From NCBI GenBank assembly GCA_016793115.1, contig JAEUIN010000273.1:220767-284766 (forward strand): 64,000 nt of DNA, in the 5' to 3' direction. Below are positions 9,225 to 17,109 of this stretch, piece by piece (position 1 is the stretch's first letter; every line of letters starts with the position of its first letter). The notes under the pieces were generated by a model, which was not told the DNA's origin, did no database searches, and was given only the letters and a program-made list of their open reading frames with translations. This DNA is from Planctomycetaceae bacterium (GTDB lineage Bacteria > Planctomycetota > Planctomycetia > Pirellulales > PNKZ01). The position numbers and the translations under genes are program-made.

Positions 9225-10085
9225 CTACGCAGCGCCGTGCTTCTGGAACCAAGCCTGCAGACGCTGCCAGCCGTCGTCGGCGTCGGCCTTATTGTAGCTC
9301 GGACGGTAGTCGGCGTGAAAACCGTGTTGGGCGTCGGGGTAGACGTGAATCTCCGACGGCTTGTCGGCCTTGGCGATCGCTTCCTGCATCTGCTTGACGG
9401 CGTCGAGCGGAATGCCGGAATCCTGTCCGCCGTAGAGCCCGAGCACCGGCGCGTGGAGGTTCGCGGCGACGTCGACCGGATTTTTCGGATGCAAGTCGTC
9501 GGTCGGGCCGACGACGCGGCCGTACCATGCGACACCTGCCTTGAGCTTCGGGTTGTGAGCCGAGTAGAGCCATGTGATGCGGCCGCCCCAGCAGAAACCG
9601 GTAATGCCGAGTTTCGAGACGTCGCCGTGCCCCGACTTTTCGGCCCAGCCGACGGCGGCGTCGAGATCGCTCATGACTTGCGCGTCGGGCACTTTCGAGA
9701 CGACCTCTTTAATGAGCTTGGGAATATCCGTCATGCCGGAAACGTCGCCTTGGCGAGCATAAAGCTCGGGTGCGATCGCCAGGTAGCCTAGTTTCGCGAA
9801 GCGGCGGCAAATGTCTTTGATGTGCTCATGCACGCCGAAGATTTCCTGCACGACGAGCACCGTGGGAAACGCGCCGTCTTTCGCGGGGCGAGCCATATAA
9901 GCGGGAATCTCACCGTCGCTTACCGGAATCTTCACCTCGCCGGCTTCCAGACCTGCGGTGTCGGTCGTGATCGTCGCCGCAGCGACGGGACGCACAGCCG
10001 CGGCAAAGCCGGCCGCGAGACTTGTGACGACGAACCCGCGACGGCTGAAATCGAACGGCGACGACGGGCGAATCTCTTCGTGCAT
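9225..10085 (-). CDS. Dienelactone hydrolase family protein, Tat-exported
   Basis: The protein of 286 residues carries a twin-arginine signal (FSRRGFVVTSLAAGFAAA, residues 13-30), so it is probably exported in folded form. The mature part is a typical alpha/beta hydrolase of the DLH family. The nucleophile is Cys165 in GFCWGG, the acid Asp222 in GGQDSGIP, and the base His254 in DAQHGFHADY; all three triad members are present. DLH enzymes open the lactone ring of dienelactone in chlorocatechol degradation, but many genomic homologues act on other lactones or esters, and no catechol genes are nearby. It is convergent with the aminotransferase at 8265, with a 27-base gap. Confidence 0.88.
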   Translation of the reverse strand: MHEEIRPSSPFDFSRRGFVVTSLAAGFAAAVRPVAAATITTDTAGLEAGEVKIPVSDGEIPAYMARPAKDGAFPTVLVVQEIFGVHEHIKDICRRFAKLGYLAIAPELYARQGDVSGMTDIPKLIKEVVSKVPDAQVMSDLDAAVGWAEKSGHGDVSKLGITGFCWGGRITWLYSAHNPKLKAGVAWYGRVVGPTDDLHPKNPVDVAANLHAPVLGLYGGQDSGIPLDAVKQMQEAIAKADKPSEIHVYPDAQHGFHADYRPSYNKADADDGWQRLQAWFQKHGAA

Positions 10086-10255
10086 GTCAAACTCCGTGAG
10101 CGAGATCGAAACGAACGCGCGACGCGGCGCATTTTAAGCGCCCGGCGAAGCCCGTCCAACAATCAGCGGTTTATGAGTTCGTGAAACTCGCCGCGGAGGG
10201 ACCGGTCTCATCCGCGGTTGCCGTGACTCCCGAGTAACAATAATGCGCCGCGCGT

Positions 10256-10292
10256 AAAAAAAGAGCGGCGAGCCTCACGACCCGCCGCTCTT
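10256..10292 (-). terminator. Rho-independent terminator after groEL
   Basis: AAGAGCGGCG at 10261-10270 pairs perfectly with CGCCGCTCTT at 10283-10292. On the minus strand the stem is followed directly by seven T (plus-strand A run 10256-10262). It lies about 50 bases after the groEL stop codon, the right place to end the groES-groEL transcript. Confidence 0.85.
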
Positions 10293-10339
10293 CAGTTCTT
10301 TCCGACTCGCTGCTATCGACTGGCAACTAGCAACATCGA

Positions 10340-11959
10340 TTAATACATGTCGTCGTGACCGCCGTGGCCGCCGCCCTTCTTTCCTTCCTTCGGCTTTTCG
10401 GCGATAAGGGCATCGCTCGTAAGCAGCAGGGTGGCGACGCTCGCGGCGTTTTGCAGAGCCGAACGAGTAACCTTGGTCGGGTCGATGATGCCGGCCTTCA
10501 CCAAGTCTTCGAACACGTCGGTCGCGGCGTTATAGCCGACGTTGCCCTTTTCGTTGAGCACCTTCTCGCAGATCACATTGCCGTCTTGCCCCGCGTTTTG
10601 CGAAATCATCGTGATCGGAGCGCGGCAGGCGCGACGCACGATGTTGTAGCCCACCTCTTGGTCGTGCTGCAGGCCTTGCGGCTTCAAACCGGCCGAAGCG
10701 CGGAGCAGGGCGACTCCGCCGCCCGGCAGAATGCCTTCGCCGACGGCCGCACGCGTGGCGTGCAGAGCGTCTTCGACGCGAGCCTTCTTCTCCTTCATTT
10801 CGCTTTCCGTCGCCGCGCCGACGTTCACCTTCGCTACGCCGCCCGACAACTTCGCCAAGCGCTCTTCGAGCTTTTCCTTGTCGTAGTCGCTCGTCGAGAC
10901 CGAGATCTCCTTGCGGATCTGGTCGATGCGGGCCTTGATGTCGGCGCTCTTCCCGGCGCCTTCAATGATCGTCGTGTTGTCCTTGTCGATCACGATTCGC
11001 TTGGCGCGGCCGAGATCCTTGAGAGTCAGGCTTTCCAGCTTGATTCCCAAGCTTTCGAAGACGGCGGTGCCGCCGGTCAAGATCGAGATGTCTTCCAGCA
11101 TCGCCTTGCGACGATCGCCGTAGCCCGGCGCCTTGACGGCCGCGATCTTAAACGTGCCGCGGAGCTTATTGATGACCAAGGTCGCCAAGGCTTCGCCTTC
11201 GATATCTTCGGCGATGATCAACAGCGGCTTGCCCGAGTTGACCACGGCTTCCAGAACCGGCACCATTTCCTTGACGTTGGAGATCTTCTTTTCGTAGACG
11301 AGCACGTAGGCGTCTTCGAGGACGCACTCCATCTTCGTGCTGTCGGTGACGAAGTACGGCGAGAGGTAGCCGCGGTCGAACTGCATGCCTTCGACCCACT
11401 CGACTTCCGTCTTGAGGCTCTTGCCTTCATCGACGGTGATCACGCCGTCTTTGCCCACCTTCTCCATGGCGTCGGCCAACAACTCACCGATCTCGGTGTC
11501 GTTGTTGCCGGCGACGGTGGCGACTTGCGCCATTTCCTTCTTGCTCTTAATGGCGATCGACATGCCGTGCAGCTTCTCGGTGATGTCGGCCACGGCCTTT
11601 TCGATGCCCTGCTTCATATGCAACGGGTTGCAACCGGCCACGACGGCCTTGAGGCCTTCGTTGAAAATGGCTTCGGCCATCACGGTCGCGGTCGTCGTGC
11701 CGTCGCCGGCGACGTCGCTCGTCTTCGACGCGACTTCGCGAACCATGCGAGCGCCCATGTTTTCGTAGACGTCTTCCAGCTCGATTTCCTTCGCGACCGT
11801 GACGCCGTCTTTGGTCACCGTCGGCGAGCCGAAGCTCTTCTGCAGGATCACATTGCGACCCTTCGGGCCGAGCGTCACCTTGACGGCCCGAGCCAACTTC
11901 GAAACGCCGCGGCGAATCGCCTCGCGGGCTTCCTGATCGAAAGCAATGGTCTTAGCCAT
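10340..11959 (-). CDS. groL: Chaperonin GroEL (Hsp60)
   Basis: The 539-residue product is a full-length group I chaperonin. It starts MAKTIAFDQEAREAIRRGV and contains the ATP-binding motif GDGTTTATV (about residues 86-94), the apical-domain segment GYLSPYFVTD, and the equatorial segments LPGGGVALLR and GYNAATDVFEDL. It forms the two-ring ATP-driven folding chamber with GroES. The C-terminal tail is GKKGGGHGGHDDMY, Gly/His-rich rather than the GGM repeats of enterobacterial GroEL. It is the second gene of a groES-groEL operon (93-base gap) and is followed by a clear terminator. Paralogues elsewhere in the genome are possible, since planctomycetes often carry several GroEL copies. Confidence 0.98.
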   Translation of the reverse strand: MAKTIAFDQEAREAIRRGVSKLARAVKVTLGPKGRNVILQKSFGSPTVTKDGVTVAKEIELEDVYENMGARMVREVASKTSDVAGDGTTTATVMAEAIFNEGLKAVVAGCNPLHMKQGIEKAVADITEKLHGMSIAIKSKKEMAQVATVAGNNDTEIGELLADAMEKVGKDGVITVDEGKSLKTEVEWVEGMQFDRGYLSPYFVTDSTKMECVLEDAYVLVYEKKISNVKEMVPVLEAVVNSGKPLLIIAEDIEGEALATLVINKLRGTFKIAAVKAPGYGDRRKAMLEDISILTGGTAVFESLGIKLESLTLKDLGRAKRIVIDKDNTTIIEGAGKSADIKARIDQIRKEISVSTSDYDKEKLEERLAKLSGGVAKVNVGAATESEMKEKKARVEDALHATRAAVGEGILPGGGVALLRASAGLKPQGLQHDQEVGYNIVRRACRAPITMISQNAGQDGNVICEKVLNEKGNVGYNAATDVFEDLVKAGIIDPTKVTRSALQNAASVATLLLTSDALIAEKPKEGKKGGGHGGHDDMY

Positions 11960-12052
11960 GGACTGAGAACTCTCCTAAATGCGGATGGAAAAAATGTTCG
12001 GTGTTCGAAATTGATCGGCCGCCGACGAAGGCCGGCGACCGACGGGGCGTCG

Positions 12053-12382
12053 TTACTCGATGACGGCGAGGATGTCGTCTTCGCGCATCAGCAACAACTC
12101 TTGATCGCCGACTTTGAACTCGTCTCCGGCGTAGGAGCTGAACAACACGCGGTCGCCGATCTTCACTTGCAACGGCTTACGCGTTCCATCCTTGGAGAGC
12201 TTGCCGTCGCCCACGGCTTTGACCGTGCCGCGAGCAGGCTTGTCCTTCGCCGAATCGGGGAGCACAATCCCGCCGGCCGTCTTGCTTTCCGACGACTCCC
12301 GTTCGATCACGACGCGATCACCGAGCGGTTGCAACGTCGTCTTGCCGGACTTCGCCTTCTTGTCTTTGGTGGCCGTGCTCAT
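12053..12382 (-). CDS. groS: Co-chaperonin GroES (Hsp10)
   Basis: The heptameric lid of the GroEL chamber. The start at 12382 is chosen over an in-frame extension to 12487 because GGAGG lies at 12394-12398, 11 bases upstream. The 109-residue product has the GroES core LQPLGDRVVIERESSESKTA, the mobile-loop region SKTAGGIVLPDSA, the DRVLFSSYAGDEF strand and the C-terminal EDDILAVIE. A lysine-rich extension of about 14 residues (MSTATKDKKAKSGK) precedes the core, longer than usual. It heads the groES-groEL operon. I looked for a CIRCE/HrcA operator (TTAGCACTC and its complement) upstream and did not find one, so heat control may work by another route. Confidence 0.96.
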   Translation of the reverse strand: MSTATKDKKAKSGKTTLQPLGDRVVIERESSESKTAGGIVLPDSAKDKPARGTVKAVGDGKLSKDGTRKPLQVKIGDRVLFSSYAGDEFKVGDQELLLMREDDILAVIE

Positions 12383-12863
12383 CTCTCGTAAAACCTCCGA
12401 ATATGCGAAAACAGCGGATGTGGGGAATGCGGCGGTGGAGCGCCGGGGGCGGCCTTCGCTCAACGCTTGGCCGTCTGAGCCTGCCAAACAGGCGCAGCCC
12501 GGGCGCAGGTGCGAGCCTGTAATGCAACGGGCGCGCCAAGCGGCGACTCTTCAATCGCAAGCACTTGACAGAGTTCAGCTTACATCGCCACACGACGTCT
12601 CTTGGTCCATACTGCTCACCTGCCATCGAAGTCTCTTTCGCGAAAAACAGCGGTGGCGCTGCCAATATGGCAGCAAGGTTGAGCGAACTACGAAGTGTTA
12701 CTGACGGGTAGGCATTTAATCCCGAAAATCACGAGTCGAAAGCTTGCTGCAAGTAGACGCGCGTGATTCGTTGCGTGGGGCGAATTGCCCCCCTATGCTG
12801 CGTAGCATGCGGCCGGCAGCACTCTTGTTACTCGCTCTCCAATCGCCACGTGAGACCTTAAAG
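12383..12863. other. 481-base divergent intergenic region between groES and an exported protein
   Basis: It should hold the groES promoter (minus strand) and the promoter of the gene at 12864 (plus strand). The groES Shine-Dalgarno is at 12394-12398. No convincing sigma-70 pair, CIRCE element or hairpin was identified by eye. Short frames here (for example an N-terminal extension of the gene at 12864) read like non-coding sequence. Confidence 0.5.
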
Positions 12864-14720
12864 ATGATCTCTCGATCCAGCAATTTCCTTTACGTCACGG
12901 CCCTCGTCCTATCAGCTCACTTCGGGGTGAGCGGTTCGATGGTCCCCGCACAGGCGCAAGCTCTGCCGCATTCGTTGGTCGCGTTGGCCCCGGCGACCGG
13001 CGACATACCGATCGACCTTAAAGTCGACGTGCTTAAGGTCGTTCCCGACGATGCGTTGGGCGTCGCGCTACTATCCGATTTCGATCAAACTCGTGACACG
13101 GTCGAGGCGGTTCTCCGCAAGCTCAAGATCCCCTTCGATACCTCGCGTGAATATGCCGACTTCAACGACTTCCTGGAACGGCTCGAGGGCTGGGACTTCA
13201 AAAGCACGCATGCCTTCGCCCTCGTCGGCGATCCGAAACGACCGCATCCGTTGATCTTTATTCCCGTCACGGACTACGCGAAATTCGCCAAGAGCCTTGA
13301 GGCCGAAACGACCGACGGCTCGCCGACCAAAGTGTCGACATTCGGCGAAGACTCCTTAATGGCCGAAAAAGCCGGCTTCGCCGTTTTCACCGAGCCGAGC
13401 GCGGGCGTCGAATACCTGCAATCGGTCGTCGATTCGAAGAGTTCGATCGCCGCGTCGTGCGAGCCGATTCGAGGCTGGCTGGCCAAGCAGCAGATCGCGG
13501 GCGTTGTGTTGTCGCCGTCGATTCAACTGGCCTGCGATGAAATGCTTAAGGGCCTGAAGGAATTGGAAACCGAATTGGAGCGGGCAAAAGACGACGACGA
13601 AAAGGCAAAGTTCGTTCCGATCGGGCAACTGGCTCGCGGAGTCGGCGTCTCGATTGTCGAGGCGGCCAAGCGCGAATTGACGCACCTGACGATCGGCGCA
13701 CGCGTGAATGAGAAAACCGGCCTGGCATTTAACGGCCAAGCTTATTTCAAACCAGGCGGAAAGTTTTCCGAATTTGTAAAGGCGAGTGCGCCGTTGCCAG
13801 CGGATTGCCTCCGCAATTTACCCGACGAGCAGTATGTCGCCGCGGGGGCCTACAAATACCCGCGCGAGAGCGTAAAAGCCTTTTCAGACTTCATGGAGAA
13901 AGTTCTCGACGAAGCGACGAAGTTGGAGGACTTACCGTTTGACGCGGCGAAGCTCAAAGAGACGTTCGCGGAAGGGCGGAAGATGGTCGAACAGTTGGAG
14001 TTTATCGCGCAATCGCAAAGCGTGGCCGGCGCCAATATGTACGACGGCGTTTTCGCCGTTTACCACGTCGACGATTCCGCTCTCTTTCTGCAGCGCAACA
14101 AAGCTGGAATGAAGAGCCTACTTGCGGCACTTGAGAAATTCAAAGATCAACTGACGGGCGTCAAGATCGGGGAGAAGAAGATCGGTGAGATCGAAGCGAC
14201 GACAATGTCGATCGACCTCATCGACGTCATGAAAAAGTTCGGCGCCAAGGAAGACGCTCAACAAGAAATGGTCATGAAGAGCATGTTCGGCGGCGACGGA
14301 ACGTTTACGTTTTACCTGGCCGCGGCGACGAAGGATAAAGTCGTCATGTCATATAGCGAGTCGGGTCTAAAGCTGGTCTACGACGCCGCGAAGTCGGACG
14401 CTCCAGGACTTGCCGATGACGTGATGATCAAGAAGACCGCCGCTCTCCTACCTAGCGACGTGATGATGGCCGGCTACTTCGACATCGGCGGTTATCTGGA
14501 ATTGATCAAGAAAGTCATGAACACGATGATGGCCGCGCAGGGGCAGGGCGCGTTCCCGATTCCGATTCCTCCGTTCCCGTCGTCGCCGCCGATCGGCTAT
14601 ACGTTCAAGGCGGCAAGCAACACCGCCTCGCTAGATCTCGTCGTACCGATGGAACTCATGGAAAACACGCGCGACTACGTCATGCAAATGCAGGCGCTGA
14701 TCGGCGCGTTCGCACGCTAA
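12864..14720 (+). CDS. Exported protein of unknown function
   Basis: The frame is open from 12744, but ATG 12864 gives a clean signal peptide (MISRSSNFLYVTALVLSA, Ala-rich cleavage near AQAQA at residues 30-34). The mature protein of about 585 residues is hydrophilic and repeatedly contains segments such as GVALLSDFDQTRD, HAFALVGDP, GFAVFTEPSAGVEYLQSVVD and MFGGDGTFTFYLAAATKDKVVMSYSE. These resemble the two-domain exported DUF3352-like or planctomycete surface proteins. I cannot name the family with certainty. No Cys motif, lipobox or catalytic residues were recognised. It is a single gene, followed by 160 bases and then tRNA-Cys. Confidence 0.75.
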   Translation: MISRSSNFLYVTALVLSAHFGVSGSMVPAQAQALPHSLVALAPATGDIPIDLKVDVLKVVPDDALGVALLSDFDQTRDTVEAVLRKLKIPFDTSREYADFNDFLERLEGWDFKSTHAFALVGDPKRPHPLIFIPVTDYAKFAKSLEAETTDGSPTKVSTFGEDSLMAEKAGFAVFTEPSAGVEYLQSVVDSKSSIAASCEPIRGWLAKQQIAGVVLSPSIQLACDEMLKGLKELETELERAKDDDEKAKFVPIGQLARGVGVSIVEAAKRELTHLTIGARVNEKTGLAFNGQAYFKPGGKFSEFVKASAPLPADCLRNLPDEQYVAAGAYKYPRESVKAFSDFMEKVLDEATKLEDLPFDAAKLKETFAEGRKMVEQLEFIAQSQSVAGANMYDGVFAVYHVDDSALFLQRNKAGMKSLLAALEKFKDQLTGVKIGEKKIGEIEATTMSIDLIDVMKKFGAKEDAQQEMVMKSMFGGDGTFTFYLAAATKDKVVMSYSESGLKLVYDAAKSDAPGLADDVMIKKTAALLPSDVMMAGYFDIGGYLELIKKVMNTMMAAQGQGAFPIPIPPFPSSPPIGYTFKAASNTASLDLVVPMELMENTRDYVMQMQALIGAFAR

Positions 14721-14880
14721 GCAATGCGCCGGAAGCCTCGAATTGAGGATGAAGAAGAGGCGAAAAGTCTTCCGCCGTCGAACTGCGGCAGCGGCTTCGA
14801 ACTTCAGCATTTTTCGCCCGGAATTTCCCCTTAAAGGCTCGGCGTGACTTGGCCGATGATCATAGTCGTCGGCAAGTCAT

Positions 14881-14951
14881 GAGGATGGAGCCAGACGGCC
14901 AGGCACCCGGCTGCAACCCGGTTGAAGTGGGTTCGACTCCCACCGTCCTCT
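14881..14951 (+). tRNA. tRNA-Cys (GCA)
   Basis: The full cloverleaf can be drawn in 71 bases. The acceptor stem is GAGGATG with CGTCCTC (one T-G wobble), the D stem GCC/GGC, the anticodon stem CCCGG/CCGGT with loop CTGCAAC (anticodon GCA), and the T arm GTGGG-TTCGACT-CCCAC. The discriminator base is T73, a hallmark of cysteine tRNAs. The outermost anticodon-stem pair is a mismatch. The 3' CCA is not encoded and must be added by the CCA enzyme. Confidence 0.93.
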
Positions 14952-14969
14952 CTTCGCGGATCTCGTTGG

Positions 14970-15010
14970 ACCCCCGACGTCGGGCGATAAACTCGACGTC
15001 GGGGGTTTCT
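14970..15010 (+). terminator. Strong hairpin after tRNA-Cys
   Basis: ACCCCCGACGTCG (14970-14982) and CGACGTCGGGGGT (14994-15006) are a perfect 13-base inverted repeat with an 11-base loop, followed by TTCTC. It starts 19 bases after the tRNA, so it probably ends the tRNA transcript. The trailing T run is short, so termination could be partial or the hairpin could serve tRNA 3' processing. Confidence 0.75.
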
Positions 15011-15068
15011 CATTTCGTCACGTCTTACGGCGACTTATCCGCTTAGGCGTCACTGCGTTCGACCTGCG

Positions 15069-15998
15069 TTACACGCGAGCGGCAAACCGGCGCGCTTGTG
15101 CGGCGATGTCGATGCCGACCTCTTCGCTCCACGCGGCGAGCAGTTTGCGGTAAGTCGGCCCCGGCTTCCCGTCGCCGATCGGCAAGTCATCGAGCGCCAC
15201 GACCGGCAACACGCAGAACGGCGTGCTCGTCAGCATCAACTCAACGAACTCATCGGCCAATTTCGCCGGCTGCGATTGGCCGGAGGAAAACTCTCGCATC
15301 GCTAGGACTTGGTACGCCAGTTCGTGCAGCGTCGCTTGGCTGATGCCCGGCAAGATGCCCTCTCGCAGCGGCGTCCAGAGCGTCCCAAACTTCGTGAGCC
15401 CGACTACGTTTGCCGTCGACGTCTCGTTGACGTAGCCGCGCTCGTCAAGCAGAAGGGCTCGCGTGCCCGGAATGCGCCGACTTACTTCTTGATCGGCCAG
15501 ATAATAGTGCATGCGGCTGCGGCATTTCATTTCGCGCGGCCACGATTCGGCGGGAACCTGGCGGACCTTGCTCGTCGCCAACCGCTCGCCTCCGTCGTAC
15601 TTTTGGGCCCAGTTGCGAAACGGCAAGGGATACGTGCTCATACCGATCGTGGCGCGCCGCGGTACATTCGGCGGCGCAAAGGTGCCATAAGGTCCCGGTG
15701 TCACGAAGAGCGACAATCCGAGATCGTCGGCCGGATCGAGCAGCTTATGATTCGCCGCGACGAGTTCTTCAGCCCAAGCGGCGAATTCTTCGACGGTGCA
15801 GCCTGGGTCGATCGCGGCGATCTCCAGTCCGCGACGTAGTCGCGAAAGGTGCTCGGTCAGCTTGAAGAGCCGGCCGCCGAACGTGCGCAGTTGTTCGCTC
15901 ACCGTCGCGCCGAGCACGAAGCCGGCGTCGTACGCCGGTATCGTCAACTCGTCCGCCGGAATCATTCGTCCGTTCAAAAATGCCCAAGACTTTCGCAT
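15069..15998 (-). CDS. Class IV aminotransferase (second paralogue)
   Basis: This 309-residue fold-type IV PLP enzyme is related to the product at 8265. The PLP lysine is probably in EMKCRSRMHYYLAD. Phosphate-binding and substrate-side segments are YVNETSTANVVGL and GILPGISQATLHELAY. The ATG at 15998 (MRKSWAFLNGRMI) is preferred to the more upstream ATG at 16031, because it places the first strand where the paralogue has it. Specificity cannot be assigned; branched-chain amino acid, D-amino acid or aminodeoxychorismate are all possible. It diverges from the oxidoreductase gene at 16065 with a 66-base gap that must hold both promoters. Confidence 0.85.
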   Translation of the reverse strand: MRKSWAFLNGRMIPADELTIPAYDAGFVLGATVSEQLRTFGGRLFKLTEHLSRLRRGLEIAAIDPGCTVEEFAAWAEELVAANHKLLDPADDLGLSLFVTPGPYGTFAPPNVPRRATIGMSTYPLPFRNWAQKYDGGERLATSKVRQVPAESWPREMKCRSRMHYYLADQEVSRRIPGTRALLLDERGYVNETSTANVVGLTKFGTLWTPLREGILPGISQATLHELAYQVLAMREFSSGQSQPAKLADEFVELMLTSTPFCVLPVVALDDLPIGDGKPGPTYRKLLAAWSEEVGIDIAAQARRFAARV

Positions 15999-16064
15999 CG
16001 TGCTATTATGCTCCGGCGCGGCCGCGATCAAAAACTAAAAACCAATAACCGAAAACTCTGCTTT

Positions 16065-17030
16065 ATGTCGCAACGTCTTCGCATCGGCATCCTCGGCTGT
16101 GCCCGCATCGTTCGCCGTTCGATCGCCGGCGCGTTGAAGAATCACCCGTCGGCGACATGGCACGGCCTCGCCGGACGCGACGCCGCGACGGCGGCCGCTT
16201 GGGCGCACGAATTCGGGGTGCCCAAGCACTACGGTTCCTACGAAGCCCTGGTCAGCGATCCCGAGATTGACGCCGTTTATCTGCCGCTCCCCAACGAGTT
16301 GCATCGACCTTGGGCGCTGGCGGCGGCGGCCGCCGGCAAACATGTGCTGTGCGAAAAACCGTTGGCGCTCGACGTCGCCGACGCCGAATGCATCGTCGAG
16401 GGCTGCCGCGCCGCAGGCGTCGTCATGATGGAAGCCTTCATGTGGCGGCACCATCCGCGCGTCGCCTTAGCGCGGCATATGATCGCCGACGGCAAGCTCG
16501 GAGCGCTACGCTTTGTAAAGATGGACTTTTCGTTCCCGATCGATTTAGGCGACTGGCGCCTCGACGCCGCTCGCGGCGGAGGAGCGCTCTACGACCTCGG
16601 CTGCTACGGAATTAACATCTCGCGGCTCTTCACCGGCGCGGAGCCGTCGGAGGTGCACGCGCGAGCCCGATACCGCTCCCCCGGCGTCGACATGTCGCTC
16701 GGCATGCAACTCACGTTTCCCGACGGCGTGCAGGCCCTGCTCGATGCGAGCTTCGAATGCCCGAACCGCAACCGCTTCGAATTGATCGGCACGCAGGGAA
16801 TGCTCGAATTTCTCGAAGGCGTGCTCCCACAACTGGAATCGACGATTCACTACAAGACCGATTCCGGAACCGAGGTCATTCGCATTCCGGCCGCGGATCA
16901 ATACGCGGAAATGATCTCCTGTTTCGTCCGCTCGGTCGCGGCGGGCCGACTTGAAACGCCGGCCGAAGACGGGTTGGCAAACATGCGCGTCGTCCAACAA
17001 GTACGCGATGCGGCGCTCGCCGAGGTCTAG
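16065..17030 (+). CDS. Gfo/Idh/MocA-family NAD(P)-dependent oxidoreductase
   Basis: The frame runs back to 15849, but the ATG at 16065 gives MSQRLRIGILGCARIVRR, the normal Rossmann start (GxxGxAxxxR). The 321-residue protein has the family signature VLCEKPLALDVADAE; the Lys of EKP contacts the cofactor and substrate. The C-terminal half, for example GGALYDLGCYGINISRLF, is the beta-sheet substrate domain (GGGxLxDxGxY/H). Enzymes of this family oxidise or reduce sugars, inositols and related compounds. This branch resembles the D-xylose/trans-dihydrodiol dehydrogenase type. The substrate is unknown. Confidence 0.92.
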   Translation: MSQRLRIGILGCARIVRRSIAGALKNHPSATWHGLAGRDAATAAAWAHEFGVPKHYGSYEALVSDPEIDAVYLPLPNELHRPWALAAAAAGKHVLCEKPLALDVADAECIVEGCRAAGVVMMEAFMWRHHPRVALARHMIADGKLGALRFVKMDFSFPIDLGDWRLDAARGGGALYDLGCYGINISRLFTGAEPSEVHARARYRSPGVDMSLGMQLTFPDGVQALLDASFECPNRNRFELIGTQGMLEFLEGVLPQLESTIHYKTDSGTEVIRIPAADQYAEMISCFVRSVAAGRLETPAEDGLANMRVVQQVRDAALAEV

Positions 17031-17071
17031 CAGGACTTTGCCGCCGAGGCACGGAGGATTTCACTTTCCTT

Positions 17072-17097
17072 CCGTGTTCACCGCGCGTCCGCGGTGA
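17072..17097. repeat. Short dispersed intergenic repeat, copy 2
   Basis: CCGTGTTCACCGCGCG followed by TCCGCGGTGA, about 85% alike to the copy at 8225-8251, here between two convergent genes. Confidence 0.55.
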
Positions 17098-17109
17098 ATC
17101 CAGAGCCGT

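Noticed and set aside
10355..12391. 678-codon open frame on the plus strand opposite groEL-groES
   Set aside because: It is antisense to two strongly conserved genes; long antisense frames are expected in high-GC DNA, and the protein reads as low-complexity His/Asp/Ala/Val/Leu mixtures without family features.
12383..12700. CIRCE (HrcA) operator before groES
   Set aside because: TTAGCACTC and its complement are absent; GCACTTGACAGAGTTC near 12562-12577 has only partial resemblance and is too poorly paired.
16065..17030. Myo-inositol dehydrogenase
   Set aside because: The sequence supports Gfo/Idh/MocA family only; no substrate-specific motif or inositol gene neighbours are present.
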